NCBI GenBank assembly: GCA_009733745.1
Contig: WNWL01000002.1
Span: forward strand, 372,001 to 436,000
Direction of reading: 5' to 3'
Source of the DNA: Oceanobacillus sp. HTM 045
GTDB lineage: Bacteria > Pseudomonadota > Alphaproteobacteria > Rhodobacterales > Rhodobacteraceae
DNA: 64,000 nucleotides
This document shows positions 7,613-16,771 of this stretch, piece after piece. Made by a program: the position numbers and the translations under genes. Positions within the stretch are counted from its first letter, which is position 1; each line of letters opens with the position of its first letter. Below the pieces are notes generated by a model, which was given only the letters and a program-made list of their open reading frames with translations, was not told the origin of the DNA and made no database searches.

Positions 7613-9668
7613 GCTGGTCTCCTCCGGTCCGGTCGCTCCGCGTCAGCACGAGGTTGCCGTATTCATCGACGTTCAGGGTGAAATCGGGGGGGAGGACGGT
7701 GGTCGTGTCCTCCTGTCCGACGATGGCGGGCCCAGCGATCTCGTGACCCGGCAGCAGGGCCGCGCGCTGGTAGAGCGGCACGTCGTGTGCCACGCCGCCG
7801 AACCATCCGGTCACCTGCCGCTCGGGTGCGGCGGGCGCGGTCGCGCGCGGCGGCTTCGGGATCTTCGGCTTCGGCGTCGGGCCGGACACCACGAGCCGCA
7901 GGTTGACCAGTTGTACCGGCGCACCGGGGTTCGCGTGGCCGAACAGGCGCCGGTGCTCGGCGTGGAACGCCCCGGCAATCGCACCGACATCCGCCGCGGT
8001 GATCCAGCCGGCCTCCAGCGGTGCCTCGATCTCGAAGGACTGGCCCTCGTAACGCATGTCGGCGCTGACCGCGACCGACACCGCGCCGTCATGGCCCTGG
8101 TCGGCCAGCCATGCCCTCCCCGTCGCTTCCAGCTCCGCGAGCGGAGCCGCCAGCTTCGCGACACCGGCAGCGTCAACGTCGACGAACAGCGTGCGTATGA
8201 AGTCGTTACGCAGGTCGGCGATGAGCCCGCCGAGCGCCGAGATCACGCCGGGGCGCTGCGGGACGACCACGCCTTTCATGTCCAGTTCCCTTGCGAGAAA
8301 ACAGGCCAGCATCGCGCCCGCACCGCCAAAGGCGAACAGGTGGAACTCGCGCGGGTCGATGCCGAAGCGCGAGATCAGCCCCGACACCTCCGCGTACATC
8401 GAGGAAACCGCGATATCCACGATGCTGGAAGCGACGCTCTCGACGCTCGCGCCGAGACCGACCGCGAGAGGTTCGATGGCCGAGCGGGCGGCGTCATGAT
8501 CCACGCTCACCGCGCCGTAGCCGAGTGCGCCGTGACCGATCAGGTTGGAGGCGGCCATCGCGTCCGTCACCGTCGGGCGCGTGCCCCCGCGCCCGTAGCA
8601 GGCAGGCCCCGGGGTCGAACCGGCGCTCTCGGGCCCCACGGTCAGCACACCGAGCGGGTCCAGCGCCGCGATCGAGCCCCCGCCCTGCCCGACCGACGTG
8701 ACCGCGACGGAGGGAATGTGGATCTGGAACTCGCCGATCAGCTCGCCGGTCCCGAATTGCGGCGTGCCGTCGAGGATCACCGCGACATCCGCCGACGTGC
8801 CGCCGATGTCGAGGCTCAGCACCTTGTCGAAGCCGCATTCGCGCGCGAGGAAGCCCGCGCCGATCACGCCCGACGCGGTGCCCGACAGGATCATCTGCAC
8901 CGGCTCCGCCCTGGCCTGGGAGAGCGCCATCACCCCACCATTCGACTTGGTGATGTGGGCCGGAACCGTGGCTCCCGCCGATGCCAGCGCCGCCTCGAAC
9001 CGGTCGAGATACTCCGCCACCCGCGGGCGGACATAGCCCGAGATGACCGCCGTGACGGTGCGCTCGAACTCGCGGATCACCGGCCATGTACCGGAGGAGG
9101 TCACCACCGGCAGGTCCGGCGCCAGTTCCGCCAGCATGTCCCGCACCGCCTCCTCGTGCGCCGGGTTGCGGTAGGCGTGCAGGAAGGCGATCACCACGCC
9201 CACTGCCCCCGAAACGCGGGCCTTCTCGACCTGCGTGGCGACGTCTTCCCGGTCAGGCAGGATTTGCGGCGCACCGTCCGCGCCGATCCGTTCCGCGATG
9301 CCGAAGACCCGGTCGCGCGGGATCAGCGGCGCGGGGCGCCGGGAGTAGAGGTTGTTGATCTCGGGGATCTTGAGCCGCGCGACTTCCAGCACGTCCTCGA
9401 ACCCGCGGGTAGTGAAGAGCGCGAGAGGCGGGCCGCTGCGCTGGATCACCGTGTTCACGCCGACAGTGGTGCCGTGGGTGAAATAGCTGATCTCGCCGGG
9501 CGACACCCCGTCGCGGGACTGCAACTGGCCGAGGCCCTGAAGGATCTCCGCACCCGGATCGTCCGGCCGGGAAAAGACCTTGAGCGCCAGCAACTCGCCG
9601 GACCCTTCGTCGAGCACGGCGAAGTCGGTGAACGACCCTCCGACATCGACGCCAACGCGGTAACCCAT
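7605..9668 (-). CDS. hyuA: Hydantoinase A / oxoprolinase-type ATPase subunit
   Basis: 687 aa. ATP-binding subunit of the HyuAB amidohydrolase. It begins with the ASKHA phosphate loop G-V-D-V-G-G-S-F-T-D and has a second nucleotide motif D-I-G-G-T-S-A-D-V, with H-G-T-T-V-G-V-N near residue 80. The frame is open upstream to 9734, but ATG 9666-9668 has GAGGAG at proper distance and starts right at the ASKHA strand, so the upstream part is rejected. It precedes and overlaps hyuB. No hydantoin racemase or carbamoylase lies nearby, so the substrate remains open. Confidence 0.86.
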   Translation of the reverse strand: MGYRVGVDVGGSFTDFAVLDEGSGELLALKVFSRPDDPGAEILQGLGQLQSRDGVSPGEISYFTHGTTVGVNTVIQRSGPPLALFTTRGFEDVLEVARLKIPEINNLYSRRPAPLIPRDRVFGIAERIGADGAPQILPDREDVATQVEKARVSGAVGVVIAFLHAYRNPAHEEAVRDMLAELAPDLPVVTSSGTWPVIREFERTVTAVISGYVRPRVAEYLDRFEAALASAGATVPAHITKSNGGVMALSQARAEPVQMILSGTASGVIGAGFLARECGFDKVLSLDIGGTSADVAVILDGTPQFGTGELIGEFQIHIPSVAVTSVGQGGGSIAALDPLGVLTVGPESAGSTPGPACYGRGGTRPTVTDAMAASNLIGHGALGYGAVSVDHDAARSAIEPLAVGLGASVESVASSIVDIAVSSMYAEVSGLISRFGIDPREFHLFAFGGAGAMLACFLARELDMKGVVVPQRPGVISALGGLIADLRNDFIRTLFVDVDAAGVAKLAAPLAELEATGRAWLADQGHDGAVSVAVSADMRYEGQSFEIEAPLEAGWITAADVGAIAGAFHAEHRRLFGHANPGAPVQLVNLRLVVSGPTPKPKIPKPPRATAPAAPERQVTGWFGGVAHDVPLYQRAALLPGHEIAGPAIVGQEDTTTVLPPDFTLNVDEYGNLVLTRSDRTGGDQHD

Positions 9669-9747
9669 CTGGTAGTACTCCTCTGTCGTCCTCTCCCCGC
9701 AGCCCGGCGTGTTCGCCACCCGGCCGCGAGGCACCTCGCGCGCCGGC

Positions 9748-10212
9748 TCAGGGTCCCGGTGGCCGCGGGAGGCTCATGTAGAATTCAGGGTTCGGCACCG
9801 GCCGGAAGCCGGCGCGGGCATACACGGAATGAGCGTCGCGGGTGGCCAGCATCCACGTGGTGACGCTGGCCAGCGCCGGGTCCTCCCGGATCTGCACCGC
9901 GAGCCAGGTGGCCAGCCCCTTGCCGCGATGCTCGCGCAGAACGAACACGTCGCGCAGGTAGGCGAACACGGCGAAATCGGTGACCAGGCGGCCGAAGCCC
10001 ACCATGCTCCCGTCCGGCGCGTAGATCCCGACCGGCAGCGAACACGCCAGCGCGCGGTCGAGAATCTCCGGGGAGAGACCGCTCGACCAGTAGGCTTCGC
10101 CCGAGAGGAACCGGGCAACCGTATCGCGGTCGATCCGCCCGCGCGCCGTGCTCAGCTCGTAGCCGTCCTCACGCGCCCAAGTCTGCTCGGGGATGTCAGC
10201 CAGGTGGATCAT
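9748..10212 (-). CDS. GNAT-family N-acetyltransferase
   Basis: 154 aa. A single GNAT domain: strand-loop V-F-V-L-R-E-H-R-G-K-G-L-A is the acetyl-CoA pyrophosphate-binding motif A (R/Q-x-x-G-x-G/A), followed by a W-M-L-A-T-R-D-A-H-S-V-Y motif B and a final Y-A-R-A-G-F. I chose ATG 10210-10212 because GGAG sits six bases upstream; an ATG four codons earlier (10224) is possible. It is divergent from the ArgE-like gene. The acceptor is unknown; small proteins of this type often acetylate amines or toxic amino acid analogues. Confidence 0.78.
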   Translation of the reverse strand: MIHLADIPEQTWAREDGYELSTARGRIDRDTVARFLSGEAYWSSGLSPEILDRALACSLPVGIYAPDGSMVGFGRLVTDFAVFAYLRDVFVLREHRGKGLATWLAVQIREDPALASVTTWMLATRDAHSVYARAGFRPVPNPEFYMSLPRPPGP

Positions 10213-10370
10213 CGCTCGCTCCATGCACCGGTTACAGGTTGCGACGGGCCGGGCCGAATCTGCCCCTGCAATCCCGGCCTCATCGGCAGGGAATGACGGG
10301 GGCGCGCGGCAATTCAGCAGGATCTGCGCGCTGCTGCGGGAGACCATGACCAAAAAGGCAGGAACCCCAC

Positions 10371-11516
10371 ATGAGCAACCCGAGCGCCGCCGAAATCCTC
10401 GCCGACCTGGTCGCGATCCCGGTCCTGCCCGGCAAGCCGAACGATGCCATCGCTGCCTGCGTGCGGGGCCACCTAGCCCGCGCGGGCGTAGAGTGCACCG
10501 TGCTTCCGGGGCCGGAGGGCGACCGGGCAAACCTCTTCGCCACGATCGGCCCGCGCGACGTGCCCGGCGTGATCCTGTCCGGGCACATGGACGTGGTCTC
10601 CGCCGAGGGGCAGGCCTGGACGTCGGACCCGTTCCGCCTCACCGAGCGTGAAGGCAGGCTCTACGGGCGCGGCACCAGCGACATGAAGGGCAATCTCGCC
10701 TGCATGATCGCCATGGCGCCGGAACTGGCTGCCCTCGAACTCGCCCGCCCCGTGCACCTCGCCTTCTCCTACGACGAGGAGATCGGCTGCCAGGGCGTCG
10801 GCCACATGATCGCGCGACTGCCCGAACTTTGCGCCCCGCCCACTGCCTGTATCGTGGGCGAGCCATCGGACCTGCAACCGATCCTCGCGCACAAGGGCAA
10901 GCAGGCGGTGTCGATGACCATCACCGGCAAGGCGGCCCATTCGTCGGACCCGGGCAAGGGCGTGAACGCGCTCTATCCCGCCGCCGAACTGCTGCTGGAC
11001 CTGGATGCCATCGCACGTGTTCTGGAGGTGAACGGGCCGCGCGACGACCGCTTCACTCCTCCCCACTCGACCCTGGTGCCGGGCCGCATGTCCGGAGGCG
11101 TCGCGGTCAACATCATTCCCGAGACGGCTACCATCGAGGCGGAGGTCCGCAGCATTCCCGGCGTGCGGCCGGGGGAGATCGTCGCGGAACTGCTCTCGCG
11201 CCTCCAGGACCTGCCCCGAAAACATGCGGGGATCTCGGTTTCGCACCGCATGCTCGGCGGCTATCCCGCGCTGCCCTTCCCGGACGATGACACCCTGCGC
11301 AGCCTGATGGAGCGCCTGACGGGCAACGCGGCCCGCGAGACGGTCAGCTACGGGACGGAGGCGGGCCTGTTCCATGCCGCCGGCATCCCGTCGATCGTCT
11401 GCGGTCCCGGCTCCATCGACCGCGCCCACCGGCCGGACGAGTTCATCCTGCCAGGTGAACTGGAAGCCTGCTGCGCGATGTTGCGGGCGCTGGGAGAGGT
11501 TCTGGTCTCCGCCTGA
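10371..11516 (+). CDS. argE: Acetylornithine deacetylase-type M20 peptidase
   Basis: 381 aa, the usual size for ArgE. It removes the acetyl group from N-acetylornithine or a related N-acyl amino acid. The di-metal M20 site is visible: G-H-M-D-V-V-S with His and Asp, G-R-G-T-S-D-M-K-G with the bridging Asp, Y-D-E-E-I-G with the general-base Glu, and G-E-P-S-D with the next ligand. S-Y-G-T-E-A-G and the late G-P-G-S-I-D-x-A-H-x-P-D-E also match. The ATG at 10371 follows a modest GGA. Because it stands beside a Rieske oxygenase and not in an arginine operon, it may act on a catabolic intermediate. Confidence 0.78.
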   Translation: MSNPSAAEILADLVAIPVLPGKPNDAIAACVRGHLARAGVECTVLPGPEGDRANLFATIGPRDVPGVILSGHMDVVSAEGQAWTSDPFRLTEREGRLYGRGTSDMKGNLACMIAMAPELAALELARPVHLAFSYDEEIGCQGVGHMIARLPELCAPPTACIVGEPSDLQPILAHKGKQAVSMTITGKAAHSSDPGKGVNALYPAAELLLDLDAIARVLEVNGPRDDRFTPPHSTLVPGRMSGGVAVNIIPETATIEAEVRSIPGVRPGEIVAELLSRLQDLPRKHAGISVSHRMLGGYPALPFPDDDTLRSLMERLTGNAARETVSYGTEAGLFHAAGIPSIVCGPGSIDRAHRPDEFILPGELEACCAMLRALGEVLVSA

Positions 11517-11526
11517 GACGGAGACC
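11504..11526. terminator. Bidirectional hairpin between convergent genes
   Basis: GGTCTCCG (11504-11511), 7-nt loop, CGGAGACC (11519-11526). The arms span the stop of the deacetylase gene and reach into the 19-nt gap before the convergent Rieske gene. No T-run is present on either side. Confidence 0.4.
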
Positions 11527-11535
11527 GCACGGGCC

Positions 11536-12666
11536 TCAGATCATGCCGAGCGCCTTCGCCACGAGGCTCTGGAAATGGTGCACGGCGTGCTCGCTGATCT
11601 CCGTCAGGCCCTTGTCCACCATGAACCGGCCCTGGTGGTAGCCTGCCGAGTGCAGTCCCTTCTGCACGTCCTCCACCAGCCAGACATCCTCCGGCCCGAG
11701 CACGTCGCGGAAATAGTCGAGCGCCTTCTGCTCGGTCTCCGTCATCTCGGCCCCGGCAGCGTGGTAGGTGAAGACCTGGTGCGTCAGTTCCGGCTCCACC
11801 GGCGTGAAGACGAAGGTCGCGATGCCCTCCGTTCCCGGGAACTTCGCCACCAGCAGCGACGGCCACAGGAACAGCGCGAGGAAGGCCGTGCTGTCGCTCG
11901 CGGCGTCATAGTCATAGGCGGTGTTCTGCGGGCGGCAGTTGCCCCACTGGATCGACCAGTTCTCGGCGATCTCGACCTCGTAGGTCGGCATCTCCACCAT
12001 GTCGACGAAGGCCTTGTGCGCGGTCGAGCAGTGGTAGCACTCCAGCGCGTTGTCGGCGACGTTCTTCCAGTTGCCCTTGATGTCGAAGATCACTTCCTCG
12101 GAGGTCGTCAGTCCCTCTGCCCCCGCGCAGAAGCCGAGCAGGCGCTCCTCCGCCCCCGGATAGACCTCGCGCATCGGCGCCGCGTCCGGGTCGAGGTTGA
12201 CGAAGACGAGCCCTGCCATCGTGTCGACGCGGATCTCCGGCAGGCCGAACTCGCTCCGGTCGAAGCCCTCGACCTGCCGGCAGTTCGGCGCGGCCTGAAG
12301 CGCGCCCGCGTGGTCGTAGCTCCAGGCGTGGTAGGGGCAGACGATCAGGTTCCTCGCCTTGCCCTTGCCCTTCAGGAGCGAATGGCCGCGGTGCTGGCAG
12401 ACGTTGAAGAATGCCTTGAGCCCGTGCTTCTCCGTGCGGATGACGTAGACCCGCTGGCCGACGAATTCCGCCGTGACGTACTGGCCCGGCTCGGCGAGGT
12501 CCGAGACATGCGCGACATAGAGCCAGGAGCGGTGGAAGATGTTGGTCGCCTCCTCGCGGAAGGTCGCCGGCTCGTAATACATCGACGCGGGCAGGGTGTA
12601 GGATCGGGAAGCGTCGGCGCTGAAGCGGTCGAGCGAGGTGTCCGGGCGCTTGTTGATCTGATCCAT
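11536..12666 (-). CDS. Rieske non-heme iron oxygenase, CntA/GbcA-type alpha subunit
   Basis: 376 aa. Ring-hydroxylating-type oxygenase that in this branch demethylates or cleaves quaternary amines (carnitine, glycine betaine, stachydrine). Rieske ligands are C90-x-H92 and C110-x-x-H113. The mononuclear iron site is N-x-L-E-C-Y-H-C-x-x-x-H: His212 and His217, with Glu209 three residues before His212, the same spacing as E205/H208/H213 of carnitine monooxygenase CntA, where Glu replaces the usual bridging Asp. The third iron ligand is probably the Asp in V-W-L-V-E-D near residue 340. ATG 12664-12666 has AGGAGAG upstream; the frame further upstream is not used. No reductase gene lies nearby. Confidence 0.85.
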   Translation of the reverse strand: MDQINKRPDTSLDRFSADASRSYTLPASMYYEPATFREEATNIFHRSWLYVAHVSDLAEPGQYVTAEFVGQRVYVIRTEKHGLKAFFNVCQHRGHSLLKGKGKARNLIVCPYHAWSYDHAGALQAAPNCRQVEGFDRSEFGLPEIRVDTMAGLVFVNLDPDAAPMREVYPGAEERLLGFCAGAEGLTTSEEVIFDIKGNWKNVADNALECYHCSTAHKAFVDMVEMPTYEVEIAENWSIQWGNCRPQNTAYDYDAASDSTAFLALFLWPSLLVAKFPGTEGIATFVFTPVEPELTHQVFTYHAAGAEMTETEQKALDYFRDVLGPEDVWLVEDVQKGLHSAGYHQGRFMVDKGLTEISEHAVHHFQSLVAKALGMI

Positions 12667-12881
12667 GTCGGCTCTCCTGGTCTTGCGGGACCGTTCCGGC
12701 GCATGGCTCCCTGCCTCAGCGCGCCGCGATCCGGGCTGGTATGGAGCGGGCGGGGTCTCTCGCCCCCGGTCCACCGGTTCGGCTACCTCTGCAACTGTGC
12801 GCCCGGTCCCTGCATGGCGGGACCGGCCGCCGACAGGATCAAGGTTGCTGCGTGAGGGAAACTCTTGCAAACCTGAAATTC

Positions 12882-12899
12882 TCTCGCAATTGCACGAGA
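12882..12899. promoter_or_regulatory. Palindrome in the Rieske-lysR divergent region
   Basis: TCTCG (12882-12886), 8 bases, CGAGA (12895-12899), with GCAATTGC inside it, centred about 17 bp before the LysR start. LysR regulators normally bind such dyads overlapping their own promoter and drive the divergent gene. A related half, CTTGCAA, lies 20 bp further upstream. It is a candidate operator only. Confidence 0.4.
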
Positions 12900-12906
12900 T
12901 CTGTTC

Positions 12907-13860
12907 ATGCAAAGCTATCGCGCCGGCCTGCCCAATCTCGACAGCCTGATCGCCTTCGAGGCGGCGGCGCGGCACATGAGCTTCAAGCTCGCGGCGGAGG
13001 AACTCGGCCGCACGCAGTCTGCCATCAGCCACCGGGTCAAGGCGCTGGAGGAGCAGCTTGGCATCACGCTGTTCGAGCGTCGGCACCGCTCGATCCAGAT
13101 CACCGGACAGGGGAGCGAACTCTACAGCAGCGTGGTGCTCGCGCTGAACCACCTGCTCGCCGCGACGGACACGATCTCGGGCGACCGCGCGCAGAATCGC
13201 CTGAGCCTCTGGACGGACATCGCCTTTTCCAACTTCTGGCTGGCGCCGCGGCTGCCGAGCTTCTTCGCCCGGTCATCCGGGGTCACGTTGAACCACCTCA
13301 CCTCGGACGAGGCGTCGGACGGCTTCGGCCGGGCGATCGACGCCGCGGTGGTCTTCGGCGACGGGGATTGGCCCGGCTACCACGCGACACGGCTCTTCGG
13401 GGAACGGACCTTCCCGGTCTGCGCGCCATCCTACCTGGCGCGGCACGGACCGATGCGCAGCGCCGGGGATCTCATGAGCGCGAACCTGATCGACCTCTCC
13501 TACGAGCGGTCGCCCTGGCTCAACTGGACCATCTGGCTGGCCAAGAAGAACCTCGCCCGCGGCCGGATCCGCCGGGTGTTCGAGTCCAACTCCTACAAGG
13601 CGGTGATCGCCGCGGCGCGCAGCGGCGTCGGCGTGGCGATGGGCTGGAGCTACGTGCTCGACGACGACCTTCGGGCCGGGACGCTGGTGGTGCCGGTGGC
13701 GGAGACGGTGGAAACGGACGGCGCCTACTACCTCATCTGCCCGAACAACATGGCCGACACCCCCCCGATCAACCTGCTGCGGGACTGGCTCTGCTGCGAG
13801 GTAAAGGCCCAGAAGACAGGCTTCCCGCCGCTGGCCAGCTTCGTCCCGGCGGCCCCGTAA
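12907..13860 (+). CDS. LysR-family transcriptional regulator (GcvA-like)
   Basis: 317 aa. N-terminal winged helix-turn-helix at residues about 6-65 (F-E-A-A-A-R-H-M-S-F-K-L-A-A-E-E-L, then T-Q-S-A-I-S-H-R-V-K-A-L-E), followed by the L-F-E-R wing typical of GcvA/AmpR-like LTTRs, then an effector domain with a C-A-P-S-Y-L-A motif. It is divergent from the Rieske gene across 240 bp, which suggests that it controls that oxygenase in response to its quaternary-amine substrate. The 240-bp gap holds the palindrome at 12882-12899 but no gene. Confidence 0.87.
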   Translation: MQSYRAGLPNLDSLIAFEAAARHMSFKLAAEELGRTQSAISHRVKALEEQLGITLFERRHRSIQITGQGSELYSSVVLALNHLLAATDTISGDRAQNRLSLWTDIAFSNFWLAPRLPSFFARSSGVTLNHLTSDEASDGFGRAIDAAVVFGDGDWPGYHATRLFGERTFPVCAPSYLARHGPMRSAGDLMSANLIDLSYERSPWLNWTIWLAKKNLARGRIRRVFESNSYKAVIAAARSGVGVAMGWSYVLDDDLRAGTLVVPVAETVETDGAYYLICPNNMADTPPINLLRDWLCCEVKAQKTGFPPLASFVPAAP

Positions 13861-13872
13861 GCGCCACGGCGC

Positions 13873-14487
13873 TCAGGCGTGCTTCTCTAGGAACGCCTCG
13901 ACGGACAGCGTGCGGAAATCTTCCAGCGCCGTGCGGATGCGGTCGTGCGGCCAGTCCCACCATGCGAGCGCCATCAGCCGCTCCGGTATGTCGCCTTCGA
14001 ACCTTGGGCGGATCGGGCGAGCCGGGTTGCCCGCGACGATGGTGTAGGGAGCCACGTCCTTGGTCACCACGGCCCCTGCACCGACGACCGCGCCTGTGCC
14101 AACCTCGCGGCCCGGCAGGATCACCGCGCCGTGGCCGATCCAGGTGTCGTGGCCGATGGCGCAGCGATGCTCGCGGCGCCAGTCGAAGAAGCTCTCGTCG
14201 TCCGCCGCGTCCTCCCAGTAATAGGAGGAGCGGTACATGAAATGGTGCAGGCTCGCGCGCCATGTCGGGTGGTTGCCCGGGTTGATCCGTGCCAGCGAGG
14301 CGATGTTGGCGAACTTTCCGACCTCCGTGCAGAAGATGTCCGCCCCGCGGTCGCAGTAGGAGTAGTCGCCCATCGTCACCTCGACGATGCGCGCGTCCTC
14401 GCCGATCTCGACGAAGCGCCCAAGCGTCGAGCCCCGCACGACGGCGCGGTCGCCGATGAATGGCTCGCCGCCGGTCAGGTCGGGCAT
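13873..14487 (-). CDS. Hexapeptide-repeat acyltransferase linked to phosphonate metabolism
   Basis: 204 aa. Left-handed beta-helix transferase with repeated [I/V]-G-x-x-x-x motifs ([31 protein letters not shown]), close to chloramphenicol/virginiamycin O-acetyltransferases. A conserved member of this family accompanies many phn operons. The catalytic-type His is in W-I-G-H-G. Its ATG is 4 nt from the phnE stop, so it is the last gene of the phnCDEE operon. Acetylation of an aminoalkylphosphonate or of a cleavage product is a reasonable inference, not shown. Confidence 0.8.
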   Translation of the reverse strand: MPDLTGGEPFIGDRAVVRGSTLGRFVEIGEDARIVEVTMGDYSYCDRGADIFCTEVGKFANIASLARINPGNHPTWRASLHHFMYRSSYYWEDAADDESFFDWRREHRCAIGHDTWIGHGAVILPGREVGTGAVVGAGAVVTKDVAPYTIVAGNPARPIRPRFEGDIPERLMALAWWDWPHDRIRTALEDFRTLSVEAFLEKHA

Positions 14488-14491
14488 GGCC

Positions 14492-15835
14492 TCAGCCCGT
14501 CCCGCCCTTGATCAGCTTGCGGCGCAGCCAGCCGGAGATCGTGTCCATCATGATCACCATGAAGATGATGAGAACCACGATATAGGTGACCTCCTCCCAG
14601 TCCTTGCCGGTCTTGATCGCCTCGACCAGCATCAGGCCGATGCCGCCGCCGACCATCGCGCCGATCACCGTGGCCGAGCGCGAGTTGGACTCGAGATAGT
14701 AGAGGATCTGGCTGAGGAAGACCGGCGTGATCTGCGGGATCACCCCGAAGCGGTACCGCTGCACCGGCTTGGCGCCGGTCGAGCGGACGCCCTCTATCTG
14801 CTTCTTGTCCACGTTCTCCAGCGCCTCGGAGAAGAGCTTGCCGAAGGTGCCAGTGTCAGTCAGCAGGATCGCCAGCGACCCGGTCAGCGGACCGGGCCCG
14901 AAGGACCGGTTCAGGATCAGCGTCCAGATCAGCGCGTCGATGGCGCGCAGCAGGTCGAACACCCGGCGCAGGCTGAAGCGCACCGTGAAGAACGGCGTGA
15001 AGTTGCGCGCCGCGAGAAAGCTGAGCGGCAGCGCGATCAGCGCCGCGCCGACCGTGCCGAGGAAGGCCATCAGGATCGTATCGAACAGCGCCCCCGCAAC
15101 CTCGCCGTGGCGCCACATCCGGTTGTTCCAGAAGTCGTCCACCATCCCGGCGAAATTGCTGGTGCCGGGCTCCAGTTCCTCGTCGGACATGGCGAGCGAG
15201 AACAGCTCGCCGATCCCCTTGTCGTAGTAGGGGCTCTCCAGCGTGAACCAGAACAGCTCCCAGCCGAAGAAATAGCGGAACACGTCGGTCTTGGAGCGCG
15301 TGACCATCACGCGGCCGGCGGGGGTGGTGATCGAGACCCGGTTCTTCGAGGCGTTGATCCAGTCCGGCACCGGGCCATCAGGCAGCGTCAGCTCCACCCC
15401 GCGGTTCGACGGCACGGTCTGGATCAGGCCATAGCCGGGCACCGTCATCCGCATGGTGGTGCCCTCGAAGACGACCTCGTAGCCGTCCTCGAGTTCGACC
15501 ACGGCGTCCTCGCCGTCGATGCTCACCCAGTCGGGCGTCATGCCCTCCGGGTACTCGCCTTTCCGCTCGCCCTCGATGGCGATCGAGTAGGGCACGGCGC
15601 CACGGTGATTGCGGGTGACATGCGTCTTGTAGCTGTAGGTGTCGGCCATCAGCGTCTGCGCGTTGTCGAGGCTCGCCCGCTCGGCGAGGCCCGGCACGTC
15701 GAACGCGAAGAAGATGTAGGCGAAATAGGCGAGGATCGCCGCGGGCACGCCGAAGGCGATCAGGCGCTTGCGGGCGAAGCGGGCCTCGATCCCGGCGCGA
15801 AAGGGCGTGCCGGTGGCAACAGCGGCGTCGGTCAT
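14492..15835 (-). CDS. phnE: Phosphonate ABC transporter permease (long form)
   Basis: 447 aa, clearly longer than the first PhnE (288 aa). One N-terminal membrane helix (residues ~25-45) is followed by about 200 mostly polar residues that should be periplasmic, then the BPD-transporter core with helices around residues 245-430. The coupling motif [19 protein letters not shown] is present. The ATG overlaps the preceding phnE stop (TGATG at 15833-15837), which marks coupled translation. Long second permeases with an extra periplasmic domain occur in alphaproteobacterial phn operons. Confidence 0.87.
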   Translation of the reverse strand: MTDAAVATGTPFRAGIEARFARKRLIAFGVPAAILAYFAYIFFAFDVPGLAERASLDNAQTLMADTYSYKTHVTRNHRGAVPYSIAIEGERKGEYPEGMTPDWVSIDGEDAVVELEDGYEVVFEGTTMRMTVPGYGLIQTVPSNRGVELTLPDGPVPDWINASKNRVSITTPAGRVMVTRSKTDVFRYFFGWELFWFTLESPYYDKGIGELFSLAMSDEELEPGTSNFAGMVDDFWNNRMWRHGEVAGALFDTILMAFLGTVGAALIALPLSFLAARNFTPFFTVRFSLRRVFDLLRAIDALIWTLILNRSFGPGPLTGSLAILLTDTGTFGKLFSEALENVDKKQIEGVRSTGAKPVQRYRFGVIPQITPVFLSQILYYLESNSRSATVIGAMVGGGIGLMLVEAIKTGKDWEEVTYIVVLIIFMVIMMDTISGWLRRKLIKGGTG

Positions 15836-16701
15836 CAGAGCGGCCTCCCGATCAGCCGGTCGCGCGCGCGGCTGGAAAGCTGGTCGACGGCGACGATGGT
15901 GATGAACAGCAGGATGAAGATCGCCATGGCCTCGTCGTACTTGCCGAGCCCCCAGGTGATCGCGTTCTTCAGGTCGTAGCCGATACCGCCCGAGCCGACG
16001 AAGCCGAGGATCGCCGAGGCGCGGATGTTGATCTCGAAACGGAGCAGCGCATAGCTCAGGTAGTTGGGCGCGACCTGCGGGATCACGCCGAGCCACATGC
16101 GCTGGAACCACGTGGCGCCGACCGACTTGAGCCCTTCCACGGGCTTCATGTCGGCGTTCTCGTTGACCTCCGAGAACAGCTTGCCGAGAGCGCCCGTGGT
16201 ATGGAACGCAATGGCGATCATTGCCGGGATCGGCCCGCCGCCGAGCACGAAGATCAGCACCAGCGCGATGACGATCTCGGGGATCGCGCGCATCGTGTCC
16301 ATGACCCGCCGGAACACGCCGGTGAAACGCGGCCAGAGCGCCAGCCCGCGGGTCGAGAGCAGCGAGAACACCGCGCCGAACATCGCACCGAACAGGGTCG
16401 CGGCGGCGGCGATGTTCACGGTCTCGACCAGCGAGGGGAAGAACTTCACCAGCAGCGCCGGGATCTCGGCCGCCTTCTCGAACGCCTCGCCGAGCACTTC
16501 CGCCGGGAAGTCGAAGAACTGGTGGATGTTGGCAATGAAACCGCCGGCGTTGCGTTCGTTGGCGACGTAGAAGCCCGACGCCAGCAGCGCGACGAACACC
16601 ACCAGCAGCACGAAACTGTAGAGCCGGCGCCGCTGCACCAGCGCGAGATATTCCTCGCGGAGCGCCGGGGACGGGGCGGAACTTGCGCTGATGTCGGTCA
16701 C
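15835..16701 (-). CDS. phnE: Phosphonate ABC transporter permease
   Basis: 288 aa. Inner-membrane subunit with an N-terminal helix (F-V-L-L-V-V-F-V-A-L-L-A) and the permease core. The cytoplasmic coupling loop E-V-N-E-N-A-D-M-K-P-V-E-G-L-K-S-V-G-A is the EAA-type contact for PhnC. The start is a GTG (16699-16701) with AGGACC upstream. It follows phnD after 70 nt that hold a hairpin, so permease levels may be set lower than those of the binding protein. Confidence 0.9.
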   Translation of the reverse strand: MTDISASSAPSPALREEYLALVQRRRLYSFVLLVVFVALLASGFYVANERNAGGFIANIHQFFDFPAEVLGEAFEKAAEIPALLVKFFPSLVETVNIAAAATLFGAMFGAVFSLLSTRGLALWPRFTGVFRRVMDTMRAIPEIVIALVLIFVLGGGPIPAMIAIAFHTTGALGKLFSEVNENADMKPVEGLKSVGATWFQRMWLGVIPQVAPNYLSYALLRFEINIRASAILGFVGSGGIGYDLKNAITWGLGKYDEAMAIFILLFITIVAVDQLSSRARDRLIGRPL

Positions 16702-16728
16702 GATAAGCCTGGTCCTGACAAAGGAAAC

Positions 16729-16752
16729 GGGCCCCGGCCTATGCCGGAGCCC
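16729..16752 (-). promoter_or_regulatory. Hairpin between phnD and phnE
   Basis: On the minus-strand transcript, ten paired bases (16743-16752 with 16729-16738, one G-U) close an ATAG loop. It lies in the 70-nt gap between the phnD stop and the phnE start, the position where ABC operons commonly have an RNA-stabilising or attenuating hairpin that raises binding-protein expression over permease. No U-run follows, so full termination is unlikely. Confidence 0.5.
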
Positions 16753-16771
16753 GCGAAAGACATGGCTCAGG

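Noticed and set aside
12667..13152. N-terminal extension of the Rieske protein into the LysR gene
   Set aside because: It overlaps lysR on the other strand and lacks a ribosome site; ATG 12666 with AGGAGAG gives the family N-terminus.
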